Shown in pieces: positions 48,995-59,869 of a DNA stretch of 64,000 nucleotides. Numbering within the stretch: position 1 is the first letter of the stretch; the number at the start of each line of letters is the position of its first letter. The notes beneath the pieces were generated by a model that was given only the letters and a program-made list of their open reading frames with translations, had not been told where the DNA came from and made no database searches. This DNA is from Ampelomyces quisqualis. Its lineage: Eukaryota; Ascomycota; Dothideomycetes; Pleosporales; Phaeosphaeriaceae. The stretch spans positions 2,480,001-2,544,000 of the forward strand of contig JAGTXZ010000005.1 in the NCBI GenBank assembly GCA_018398575.1, written 5' to 3'. Both the position numbers and the translations under genes were made by a program.

Positions 48995-51900
48995 TTAGCC
49001 AATTACCTGGCATTTTAGTAATTAGCTAAAGTGTCCTAAGTTTACATAAGCTTCTGCAACCTTTCTTTAACGCTAGGAACTTTAGTAGGCGCTGTTAGCT
49101 TGCAGTAAAGGCGCAGGTAGAACCTATAGTAGGTAAAGAATAGAGATATTTCTGACGTAGCTTGTTTAGCATTATTATATGCAAATTCTGCTAGTAACAG
49201 AAAGTAAACCTAATTATTAGGCTAATTGCCTACAAAAGCTCTTAAGTATTATTCTAGGGTTTAGTTTTACTATTCTGTTTAGCTATCTGTTTGCAAATAG
49301 AAGGTAGTGCTAAGCTAGCGCTTTACCTTTTCTATAAAGTAAAAGTCTAACTAGCATTATAATATAAAGACGCTTTCTAAATCTAATACAATACCTTTAG
49401 GTAATCTAAAGAATTATATAACATATTCTAAGAATAGATCTACTAACTATAAGGCAGTAACTGTTTTTTATATAGAGATATACTTAGCTATTTTAGTGTA
49501 CCTATTAACTATAACAAGTATTACGTTATATATAACGCTATAGCGCTTAGTAAGTAATAGGCCTGTAACAAAATCTATTGTAATTTCTTGCTATAGTTTT
49601 TAAGGTTAGAAGAGCACGTTTAACACGCTAGCAGAGCGCTGCTTAAGTAACTTTGTCTCTTAGTACACTAAGTAAGAGTTAATATACTCCTTAAGCTCTT
49701 TCTTAAGCCTAGGCTAGTAGTAGTATCAGGCTATAAGCTTAAGCGTTTTAGCCTACTTAAAATAGCTAGTAAGCAGATTGTTGTAATATAGCTTAAGAAG
49801 CTTAGCTTTAAGAGCTAGCTCTAGTAGAACATATAATTAGTTCTTAAACTAGAGGCTACCTATAGCGTTAAGCTTCTAATGCCTTAGGCGTTTACTAGCG
49901 CCTTAATAGGCAGGCGCTAGAGATTTAACATTCCTGCGCAACGCAACTACTTCTAGGTTATTCTGTTATACTTATATATAGACTTTAAAGAAGGACTTAG
50001 AAAGTTTCTTATAAGCTAACCTTCTAGAGGCTGCAGCTCTTACTTGTAACTGTGTAACCCTTTAGGTTATTACTAGTCTACTCTTAGGAATTTCCTAATT
50101 AGAGCTGTAGCTTTTAGCTATTACCTTAACGCTGTGCGCTAGGCTTTAGAACTATATAACCCTTTAGGCTATTACTAGTCTACTCTTAGGAATTTTCTAA
50201 TTAGAGCTATAGCTTTTAGCTATTGCCTTAACGTTATGCGCTAAGCTTATAGAAACATCTTTATTAAGATATAGAGTGCCTACTTACTATTTAGCTATTG
50301 TCTAGCTTTTTACTAACGCTAGCTCTTTACTAAGTAGCTTAGCTTAGGTTTCTACTAGCTATAATTTCTTTTGCAGTGCTAGCAATTTATCTAATAGTTA
50401 AATATCTAGCGTATTACTGCTGTCTATAGGTTGCCTTAAAGGCCTATCTATAGAATTTATCTTTCTAGACTAATACTTAATCTTATAGTTATAAGCAGCT
50501 AGCTTTATTACCTAGCTTGCCTATTTCTTAGACAGAGTTAACGTGCCTATAAAGCCGCGCAGGTTGTTATAGTCTATCTATATTTCTAACTAAACTGCAA
50601 GCCTCTTAACGTAGTAACGCTAGTGCTACACTACTATAATAATAGTAAGAAGCTTTAGGTTGTATATATAGTAGTTCCTCTTTATAGGTAAGAGCTTTCT
50701 TAACTAGAAGGCTATAGAGTGCTAGCTTCTATCTAGGTAGAGTTAGAAGAAGATACCTATAACTCCTTAGATAGAGGTATTAGTTTTTAGCTTAGATAGA
50801 AGCGTATAGTTGTAGTACTATAGAACTAGCGTAGTTGTAAACCTATTGTATAGCTAGCGCTTTGCCTTCTTTACTACGTTAGGCTAGTTAAAAGGACTAG
50901 ACTTCTTCTCTTAAAATAATTCCCTTAGAAGATTAGTAATAGAACTAATAATATTAGAGAAACTCTATATAAAGCGTTAATAGAAGTTTGCAAAGCCTAG
51001 AAAGACTTAAATATTCTTAAAGGATATTAGCGTAAGCTAATTAATAACTGCGCAAACCTGTTCTAGATCTAATATAATACTATTAAGGCGCACAATAAAC
51101 TCTAGAAACTTAACTTAGTTAGTAGTAAAGGTACACTTCTTTAAGTTAACAAAAAGACTGTATTCTCTTCGCTTAGTAAGTACTTTTCTTACCTACTTCT
51201 AATAATTCTCTTCTTTTTAAGAAAAGATTAAGATATCTAAATACAAGGCTAAAGCTCTATTAGTATACCTCTAGAACATAGCAGGCACGTTACTTAGCCT
51301 AAAAGGTATAACTATGTATTTAAAGTAGCTATATTATGTACAAAACGCTGTCTTCTACTTATTGCCTTAATAGATCCTAATCTAGTAATACGCGTTCTTA
51401 AGATTAAGCTTAGTAAACTTTACTAATCTATAAAGCTAATTAAGAGTCTTTCTAATTAAGAGTAAAGCTAATCTATTCTTTTTAGTAACTTAGTTAAGGC
51501 CTTAATAGTCTACATAAAAGCGTAACATCCTATCTTTTTTAGGCACAAGTAGAATAGGTACTTCTGCAGAGCTTATGCTTTCTTAGATCTAGCTTAGGCT
51601 CTACGCTGTTACTAAGTAGTTGCGTAGTATACTTAGCTTCTTTAGTAAAAGGTTATAGAGCAGCCTATATAGAGCTGTAGCTCTCTCTTCTAATTTAATA
51701 GCGTAGTTGCCTTTATAGTACTATAGTAGTGCGTTAGCAGCGTTACTATTTACAACATCTTTAAAGTCCTTAAGTTTAATAGGCTACAAGAGGTATTTAG
51801 TAGAAAAGAATTATAGGCTGCCTACTAGGACTATATACACGCTTAGCTTATTATAAAAGGATTGTATAAAGGTTTTAGCATCTTTAACTCTTATTATATT

Positions 51901-52740
51901 AGTATTAAGCTTGGAGCGCTACTACTTTAACTTGTAGTTAATAACAACGCGCCTCTCTTTTAGGCTTAGTAACCTTAAAATAACAGGTTAAGCTGCGTTA
52001 GCAATCCTATAGAGAATAGTAGTAAAGGATTTAGTAACGCTCTAGTTGTCCTTTATTGTTAGATAGGCCTAATAAGCGTAGAAGCTAGGTATAGTGCTTA
52101 AGTTAGGTAGGTAGATAGTTAGCAGCGCTGCGCTGTTAATCTAAGAAAGATTCTTAAGTAAGGTAACCTTCTTATTAATTGTAATAAGTTCTATACTATA
52201 GCAAATAAGTATTTGTGTAGGCTGCGTAGCGCTGTTAGTATGTAGGATTCTAAGTACTTTAATATAATTCTTCTGTTATAATAGAACTTAGGCTGTTAAG
52301 AGAGAAAGTTCTCTTAGGCCTTCTTATTTTTTATTTGTATTGCGTTTAAACTAGTAATAGAAGAGAAGCTATTAAGCCTTAATCTATATTCTCTAGCCTA
52401 ATAGCCTATTTTACTGTAATAGTAGTAGGCGTTAGTTAGCTTTAGGTTTAGGTTTATAGTGCTAGTAACACAATATTATAGAGCTGTTGTGTTAGGTTTA
52501 AACTACAACGTTTTACCTATACTACGCGTTTTATATATATAATAGTGTAGTAATAGTATACTACTACTACAGCGCAAGTTATTTTCTAGCGTTATAGCGC
52601 GTTTTATAAGTTTTCTGCAGGTAGTAAGAAACTTAGTATAGTTAGAGAAAGCTACTCTAATCTTTAGGTAGAGTTTACTATACAAGTGTATTACTAGGTG
52701 TTTCTGCTTATAAGAGGAGTTAACTTAATTTTCTAACATT
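48995..52740 (-). pseudogene. Gyp-B copy 4 integrase, RNase H, RT, protease and gag remnants
   Basis: Reverse counterpart of about 12430-16170 of copy 1, alignable throughout. At 51232-51236 the RT catalytic box is missing. Copy 1 has 27 more bases here, flanked by GATAT direct repeats, and the deletion removes the Y-x-D-D region in frame. Confidence 0.85.
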
Positions 52741-53199
52741 AATATAACAAGTATATGCAAACACATGTTACATCTAATACCTTATAAAGGCTTAGTAACA
52801 GATTATATAGAGGGCTAGTAGATTAGGACTAATAGCGCTCTAACAGCGCTCTAACTTAGCTCCTACGCCTACTATAAATATAAGCCTATAGCATTAGATA
52901 GAGGACAAGTTTCTCTTGTCCTTCTGTACAAAACCTATAGGTGTATAGCTAATCTAGAATCTCTGCTACAACACGCACTTCTATATGCCTCTAATACGTA
53001 TCTAATTTAATCCCAATAGCTGTACCTACCTGCGTTGTTACATTACAAGAGAAACTTTGTCCTGCTAGTAATAGCATTTAGATAATATTGTAATTTACTT
53101 TTAAAAAGATCGCGTTAAAACGCACAGAATAACATCTAAATTAGATCTGTTTGCAACCTTAAATCTATCAAACACAGTTAGGATCTCTTAAATCTTCTA
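52741..53199. other. Border between Gyp-B copy 4 and Gyp-E; LTR not confirmed
   Basis: Contains TGTTACATCTAATACC (about 52768) to GTTGTTACATTACA (about 53030), which looks like an LTR in its ends. I could not find a matching copy at the other end of Gyp-E, so it stays unconfirmed. Confidence 0.35.
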
Positions 53200-53479
53200 A
53201 CAGCTAAAGCCTTTAGGTTTAGATCTTCCTATTAACACACAGTTAGGATTAATTTAGTAAAAGTTGCGTTTGGCGCTATAATAGAAACTTAGAGACTATT
53301 AATAACCTAGGAGTATTAGAGGCAACGCTAATAACTCCCCTCAAAGAATTACTAACCCTAGGAGCCTTCCCCTAAGACAACTCTGTATTAACTATAACAA
53401 CCTAGCAATAGAGTGCTAAAGCAAAAAAGACAGACACTAAGGAACCCTTTTAGCCTAGAGCTAGACCTGTACCTCTACT

Positions 53480-54560
53480 AAATTCTACCCCTGCCTAAAT
53501 AAAGGTTAATTAATTATAACAAGAACTAAAACAGGCGTTAGCAGAGATTAATTCCCTTAAGAAAGGACTAACTTAGTTAGTAGGACTAGACAAGCCTCTG
53601 CCTACTACTAAAACCCTCTAGAACCTCTTTGCACTGTGCTGTTTATCTTATAGCTCTATATCTAAGTACTTACATCGCTATAAAGGCTCTTACTAACTTT
53701 AACAATCTGAGAAAACGCCTAATATAGACAATCTTAGTAATAAAAAAGATTCTACCTTCTGCTAATAGCAGGCCTCTATCTAGGATTAACTTAAAATCAA
53801 CTTAGATTACTATTAGACTAGAAGATAACGTATAGCCTTAGTATAGGGCTATACTACAGAATTAGCTAAAGGCTATCTTAAGCTATAATATTTATTAGAT
53901 ACTAATTAAGAGCAATTCTAGAACGCTAAGCAAATAATTAAGCTACTTAAGTCTTACTTTATTACAGGTAACAAGGTAGCTAAAAGCTATGCAGCCTTTA
54001 ATTAAATGTAGATAACTAAGAAGAAAACGTTCCTCTTGTTTAAAGCTAGGTTTCTAAGTTCTGCAGTTAAGGGACAAGTACCCCCTTTAGAGTAGTTTTA
54101 CTACTTTTAGACAAAAATTACGCTAGGACTACAAGCCCCTAACCTAGGATTTAGGTACTAATAGAGGAACTTATTTAATTAGATAGTAGAACACCTTACT
54201 ACATATAATATAGAGTAAAAGAACAACTCTACACTAAGTATAACACTAGCTGCTGCCAAATTGCTAATTAGGTTAGCTCTATAATAGAGTTTAGAGCCAA
54301 ATTAGACAGCTACTACTAGCGCCCTAACAAATTCTACACTAGTCTATTAATCTACAATAGTGCGTCTTTCTACAAAGACCCCTAAGCTAGAATAATAGAA
54401 GACCTCTAGTAGTTGTTACAATTGCAGTAAGCTAGAACACTACTTTAGTAACTACACAAAACCTTGTGTGCGTTAGATTAAAGCTGTAGAAGTAGATAAG
54501 TTTAAAGATGCTTAAGAGCAACCTAACTAGAAGGTGTATTATATAAGAAATAGAAGCGCC
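53480..54560 (+). pseudogene. Gyp-E gag remnant with zinc knuckle
   Basis: The zinc knuckle at 54414-54455 reads C-Y-N-C-S-K-L-E-H-Y-F-S-N-Y. This is C-x2-C-x4-H-x4-C with only the last Cys changed to Tyr. Capsid region upstream includes KGYLKLQYLLDTN and ITKKKTFLLFKARF. Confidence 0.8.
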
Positions 54561-55399
54561 TAGAAGAACTTACCTTCCTAGGCCTAAGCTAGTATAACCT
54601 TTTACACCTTAACCTCTCTTATTTGTTTTACAGTCTCTATTTTTTTATACCTACGCTTCTCTATAACTAGGGTATTAGTTTACGCCTTAACACTCTTGTT
54701 AACACTAGTACTTAAGAGTTTCTATTTTTAAATTTACAAATTGTTTTATTTGTTTCTAAAGCCTTACAGTAACCTATCTAGAAGCTTCCCTTTTAGGTTT
54801 AGGTTCGCAGTTTCAAGGATTAGATTACTTCTTTAGTTACTTAATATATTTAACTACACTTAAATATTAATAGCTAAAAGATTTTAAACTGTCTCTTCCT
54901 TATGCTTAATCTTAGGTCTTAGGATTGTATACTTAGCCTCTAATAGTTAAGGCGATTTAAGATTCAGTTAGACACAGATAGGTTACAGTTTATTTAGCTA
55001 TCTAAGTACTTCTGTTTATATAATCCTTTACCCTCTATTCCTACTATTCTATATTAAGCTATAGTGCTAGCTACTGTTTATCTTAATGTGCAACAACGCA
55101 ACGCTCTATAGGAAAAAGAAGACTATTGTATCTAAAACAGTTCTTACTATTATTCTTCTTCTTTTATTTATTGTATTAAGGGATACTTAAAGCTCTTCTT
55201 AGCCTAAAAAATCTTAGAGATTTCTTGCACCCTAACCAAGCAAAACAGTTTAGAGTCTAAATCCTCTCTAACTACCTACATAGCTCCTATTTCTGCTAAT
55301 GCATTCTACTTTATTACAAAGAAGCTACAGAACAAGTTTTTTACAACAAGTCTCTATAAAATTAATAGGATCCTCGCCTCTAAGGACAACGCAGCTAAT

Positions 55400-58345
55400 T
55401 AATGCTAACTAGATAAGTAATTACCTACCTGTTACTCTTAGTATTAGAATGTATTTAGTAAGTTAGCAGCCAATTAATTGCCTTCTTATTAACTGTACAA
55501 TTATAAGATTATTCTTAAAGAACTATTACTAAATGCGTTTAGTTCCCTATACAAGCAAAATCAGAAGAAGCTTAAAGCTACTAAGGCCTACGTCTAAGAA
55601 CACCTTTAGAAGAGTTTTATTAAAGCTAGCTAAAGTCTTTTTACTTTACCTATCCTTTGTGTACGCAAACTAAATAGAGATATACGCATCTATGTAGACT
55701 ACTAGAAGATTAACGCCCTTACGCGCAAGAACGTCTATCTAATCTCTTGCATTAATAAGCTGCTATTACGTCTCTCTTAAGCTAAGATCTTTACTAAGTT
55801 TAACATTAGGGCTGCTTTTAACAAAGTTTGTATAGATCCTGATTCTAAAGAGTATACTACTTTCTAGCCCTGTTACAGTACCTATAAGTATAAGGTGCTC
55901 TCTTTTGGCTTATACAATAGACTAGCTACGTATTAACACTATATAAATAATATACTAATTAATTATCTTAATAATTTCTGTATTGCGTATCTTAACAACA
56001 TTTTAATCTACTCTAAGGATATAAACTTACATTAGGAACACGTCTAAAAGGTTCTAGAGCGCCTACGTACTATAGGACTCTAAGTAGACATTTAGAAGAG
56101 TAAATTCTATGTAACCTATACAAAGTATTTAGGTTACGTTTTAACAAACTAGGGCACTAAAGTTAACCCTAACAAGATAGAAGCACTCTAAAACTAGGCT
56201 AAACATACTACAATTACTAGCGTTAAGTTATTTTTTAGTTTTGCTAGTTTCTATTAACAATTTATTAAAGATTTCTCTTGTGTAGCCAAACTAATTATAA
56301 AGCTTTAAAGTTCTGCTACACTATTTGAATAGACTACAGACTGCTAATAGGCTTTTAATTAGATTAAAGCCTTACTCCTAGCAATTTCTACACTATTGCA
56401 TTTCTATTCTAAGTATAATACAAAGTTAGAAACTAACGCGTCTAATAGAGTAATAGTAGAAGTACTCTCTTAGAAGCACTCTAATAACAAGTAGTACCCT
56501 ATAGTGTTCTATAGTTACGCCCTATTTAGGGCTAAGCTTAATTAGGAAATATACAACAAAGAACTTTTTGCTATCCTAAAAGTGTTTAAGAAGTAGAAAG
56601 CTGAATTTACCTTTATATAGAGCTGAATCTAGGTGTATTTAGACTACTACTCCTTAAAATACTTTATAACTACTAAGGTTCTTAATACACGTTAAGCACA
56701 ATAGGTAGAGATTATTGCTCCTTTTAATTTCTGTATTAAGTACACGCCTGGCAAGCTTAACAAGTAAGCTAATATCCTAAGCTAAAGGAAACAGAACGTT
56801 AGTAAGGTTAAGGCTGCCTAATAAGACAACAGATCCTGTGTACTTCTGGGACCTAAACGCCTAAACCCCTAGGTTAACTCTAAACTAGCTTAGAACTACG
56901 TCTGTAACTAGCTAAAGATTAATGTATTAGCTATTTTAGTTTACTCTATTAGTGCCCTCTTAAATATTAACTCTTTAGAACTAATTAAAGCTCTACTAGT
57001 AAAGAATTGCTGCTCCTTTAAGGAAGAACGCTTTATGCTGCTATAGCTATATTATGTTTAAGAAGGACTACTGCTTTATTACTTACGCCTTTGTGTACCT
57101 AGAGATTTCCTCTTATACACCTAACTAATTAGAAAGGCTTACAATTAGGTATCTACTGCCTACCTAAGCGCTATAAAGATGTATTAGCTTCTAGCTTAGT
57201 AATATTACTAGAAAGGTATAGAGGCTATATGTAAACGCTATATATAAAACTGCGTATCCTGTTAAAGATCCTATCTAAGACAGCTCTAATCCTAAGGTTT
57301 CTTCTATCTATTACTAATTCCTAATAGGCCTTTACAGTATTTATAAGATTTTAAGACCTTTCTAACAGATTGTTATAGCTATAATTAAATTATAGTTGTT
57401 ATCAATTGTCTATTTAAGCAAGCTGTTTCTATTCCTTACTATAAAACAATTAACGCTTAAGGAATCGCTTACTTGTTTATCTAATAGGTATACTAATTTA
57501 GCTATACGCCTAAAAGCATAGTGTCTAACCACAGCCTCTAGTTTGTGTTCTGATTCTAGTCTAAGTTCTGTAAGATCCTAGGCGTGTAAATTAAGCTTTC
57601 TATAGCCTACTGTAAACAAACTAATAGACAAACTAAGATTATAAACAAGTATATTAATTAACAATTAAGGCTCTTTGTATCCTATTACTAGGATAACTAG
57701 AGTAACCTTTTGCTAATAATTAATTAAGCTTAAGCTACTCTACTGCACTCCGCAATTAGTATAGCGCTCTACTAGCTTCTGTTTAGATCTAAACTATAAT
57801 AGAGCTAGAATTAGGTATTATTCCCTTTAAAATACAAAGATGTAAACGTTAAGGATGCCTTAAGCTTAGCTACCTATATACATAAAGCCTAGCGCACAGC
57901 TAAAGACAATATAGAAAAGGCGCAGGAATAGATAGCTACTAAGGTAAACAAACATTATTAACCTGTTAATTAGGTAGTAAGTAACAAGGTTTACCTCTTA
58001 ACCTAAAACCTATCTGTTACCTGCCTAAGTCGCAAACTTGCTAAATTGTAGGAAGGCCTCTTTAAAGATCTAGAACAAGTTAGCTATTTATTCTAATTAA
58101 AACTACTAGAAGGCTCTAAGATCTATAACGTGTTTGCTCTAGACATCTTTTGCAAGAACTCTAACAACTCTTTACCTAGTTAGCTAAGCTTAAACCTATC
58201 TAGCATCCTAATTTAAGGCGTTAAAGAATAGAAAGTAGAAGGGATTCTAGCTAGCAAGTTGTACTGCTCTATCCTAAAGTATTACGTAAAATAAATTAAA
58301 CTTTATAGGCGCTCTACTGTTATAGGCTAGCCCGCAAAGATAGAA
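55400..58345 (+). pseudogene. Gyp-E pol remnant
   Basis: RT motifs ISCINKLLLRL and FTKFNIRAAFNKV (around 55790), SFGLYNRLATY and YLNNILIYSKD (around 55990), then RNase H (LETNASNRVIVEVLS at about 56425), integrase and chromodomain as described for Gyp-E. The catalytic Asp pair of RT is Asn-Asn. Confidence 0.85.
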
Positions 58346-58780
58346 CAATAAGGTGCTAGAAAGAGTTGTATTTCTTAAGCTTCTCTACTAGTTACAGAAG
58401 GGGTTTATATACCCTCTGTGCGTACTAGTCTATAAAGAGGTAGTAAGGCTAGACTAAGCTCTTCCTAAGAAGGCAAAGGGCTAGGCAAAGCCTAGCCTAT
58501 TACATACCCCTTTACTTACTCTTCTCTTAATATAGAAGCCTGTGTTGTTGTAATGTAGCAATTGCGTTGCGCAGACAGGCTAAGGTTGTTTTAGCGCTAC
58601 TTGTTGCCTAGCTGCCTGCTGTGCGCGTACGTCTGTACGCCTACTGTAATTTTGTGTTAGCACTTAGCTAGCTCTGTCTTAGTTCCTGCACTACTAACAC
58701 TATCCTCCTTTAGTCCTCCCTCTACCTTTAGACTGCGCCTAGACTATACACTAACTATACCTGCTTCTCTAACAATTAAC
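58346..58780. other. Border between Gyp-E and Gyp-F
   Basis: Less mutated sequence with normal Trp/Gln words (for example gttgcctagctgcctgctgtgcgcg). Probably LTR or 3' non-coding sequence of Gyp-F; no LTR pair visible because Gyp-F runs off the window. Confidence 0.35.
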
Positions 58781-58797
58781 CTGTTGATTGCTTCCTA

Positions 58798-59215
58798 ATG
58801 TTGTCTCTCGCGCGCTCTAAGCGCCTTTCTTCTAACTCTATTACGCTCTTAAAGCGCTGTCGCTATACAGGCAGTTATAAAGTAACTAGCAACTCTAATA
58901 ACAAGGCTGCAACGCTAAAGCGTGTGCAGTTTAACTACTTGTTATGTGTTAAAAAGTATGTAGTTTATAGCTGTATTAACTATGTATAAGATAGTAGCAA
59001 GAAGTATAGCTTCTGTTGCACAGTAAAATACTATTGTAAGTTGTTTACAGGCTAGCTCTCTGCGTATCTAGCCCTTTGCGCAGCGCTTAAGGCCTATAAG
59101 CTTATTACTAATAGTAAGAATACAGAGGTATACGTTAAGAAGGCTAGTACGCGCGTCTCTACGTACTTAAAGGCTGTAAGCAGTTTTCTGTCTATACCTG
59201 TTCTGTAACTGTTCT
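58798..59215 (+). pseudogene. Gyp-F antisense Cys/Lys-rich ORF
   Basis: Antisense to Gyp-F pol, at its 3' end. The first 63 codons are open from an ATG at 58798 and the frame continues through two Gln-type stops to about 59215. It holds a cysteine cluster LLCVKKYVVYSC, then SSKKYSFCCTVKYYC, in which most Tyr are plausible former Cys. A Lys-rich stretch with a heptad-like KKASTRVSTYLKAVSSFL follows. The KKYS-x-C/Y word is shared with the antisense ORF of Gyp-A. Function unknown. Confidence 0.5.
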
Positions 59216-59869
59216 CCTAACTTACTATAGTTTTATAATGCTAAGCTTAACTTTAAGGCAGCTTACTAGCTTACTTAGAATAGTAGCGTAACAGCCTTAG
59301 CCTTTAGCTCTGCCTCTAATACTTTGTTATTGTTTCTTATTATTGCAACACCTAGCTACAGGAACTAGGTAAATAACCTAGTTCCTACTCTAAACATATT
59401 AGGTTAAGGTATGCAGGAGATAATAGCGTCGCAGCGTAAGATTATAGCTAACTAGAATGTAAGTAGTAGCTAGCCTGCCTTTAGTCTACAAGTTTACTAA
59501 CTAAAGATTGCGTAAGGCCTTCTTCTGCGCTGCTCTTACTACTATTCTTGTTTTTTCTTACTTTAAGCTACGCGCAGCGTTGCCCCTAGGCTTTGGCAAC
59601 AGCCTTCTAGGCCTACTCTATTACTACTATTACTACTCTGCGTCTTCTAATAATAATAAGTTACCCTTTGTTAGAGATTAGGCCTAAGCTGTTATGTCTT
59701 TGTTGTACTCTTAGGCTAACTCCTTAGAGTCCTTTGTAAGAGCCTAGCTGTCCTTAGATAGTTGCCTCTTTAGGGCCTAAAATAAATTTCCTATAGCCTA
59801 CGTAGCTCTAAATTTGTGTACTTATTGTCCCTTAAGTAATGTTGCCTTGTAAACGCTTTGTCTAGTTAC

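Larger units (their letters stand above)
39848..52740 (-). mobile_element. Gyp-B copy 4, split by a Helitron
   Basis: Minus-strand Gyp-B. It has the 3' LTR (39848-40129), antisense ORF (plus, about 40440-41350), chromodomain and integrase C-terminus (about 41530-42064), a Helitron insertion (about 42065-48990), then the remainder of integrase, RNase H, RT, protease and gag up to about 52740. The 5' LTR and gag start are missing. An open gag piece at 52503-52685 matches 12480-12689. The RT catalytic box is deleted (see 51232). Confidence 0.88.
53200..58345 (+). mobile_element. Gyp-E: degraded chromovirus-type Gypsy retrotransposon
   Basis: Plus-strand gag (about 53480-54560) and pol (about 55400-58345). 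The RT box at 55988-55999 reads YLNN. RNase H ends with KYTPGKLNK (about 56740). Integrase runs about 57050-57800 and holds a CKQTNRQTKIINKYIN stretch where the conserved H/Q-Q-T-D-G-Q-T-E-R is expected. A chromodomain-like tail EGILASKLYCSILKYYVK lies at about 58240-58290. Stops are RIP-type. Confidence 0.85.
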
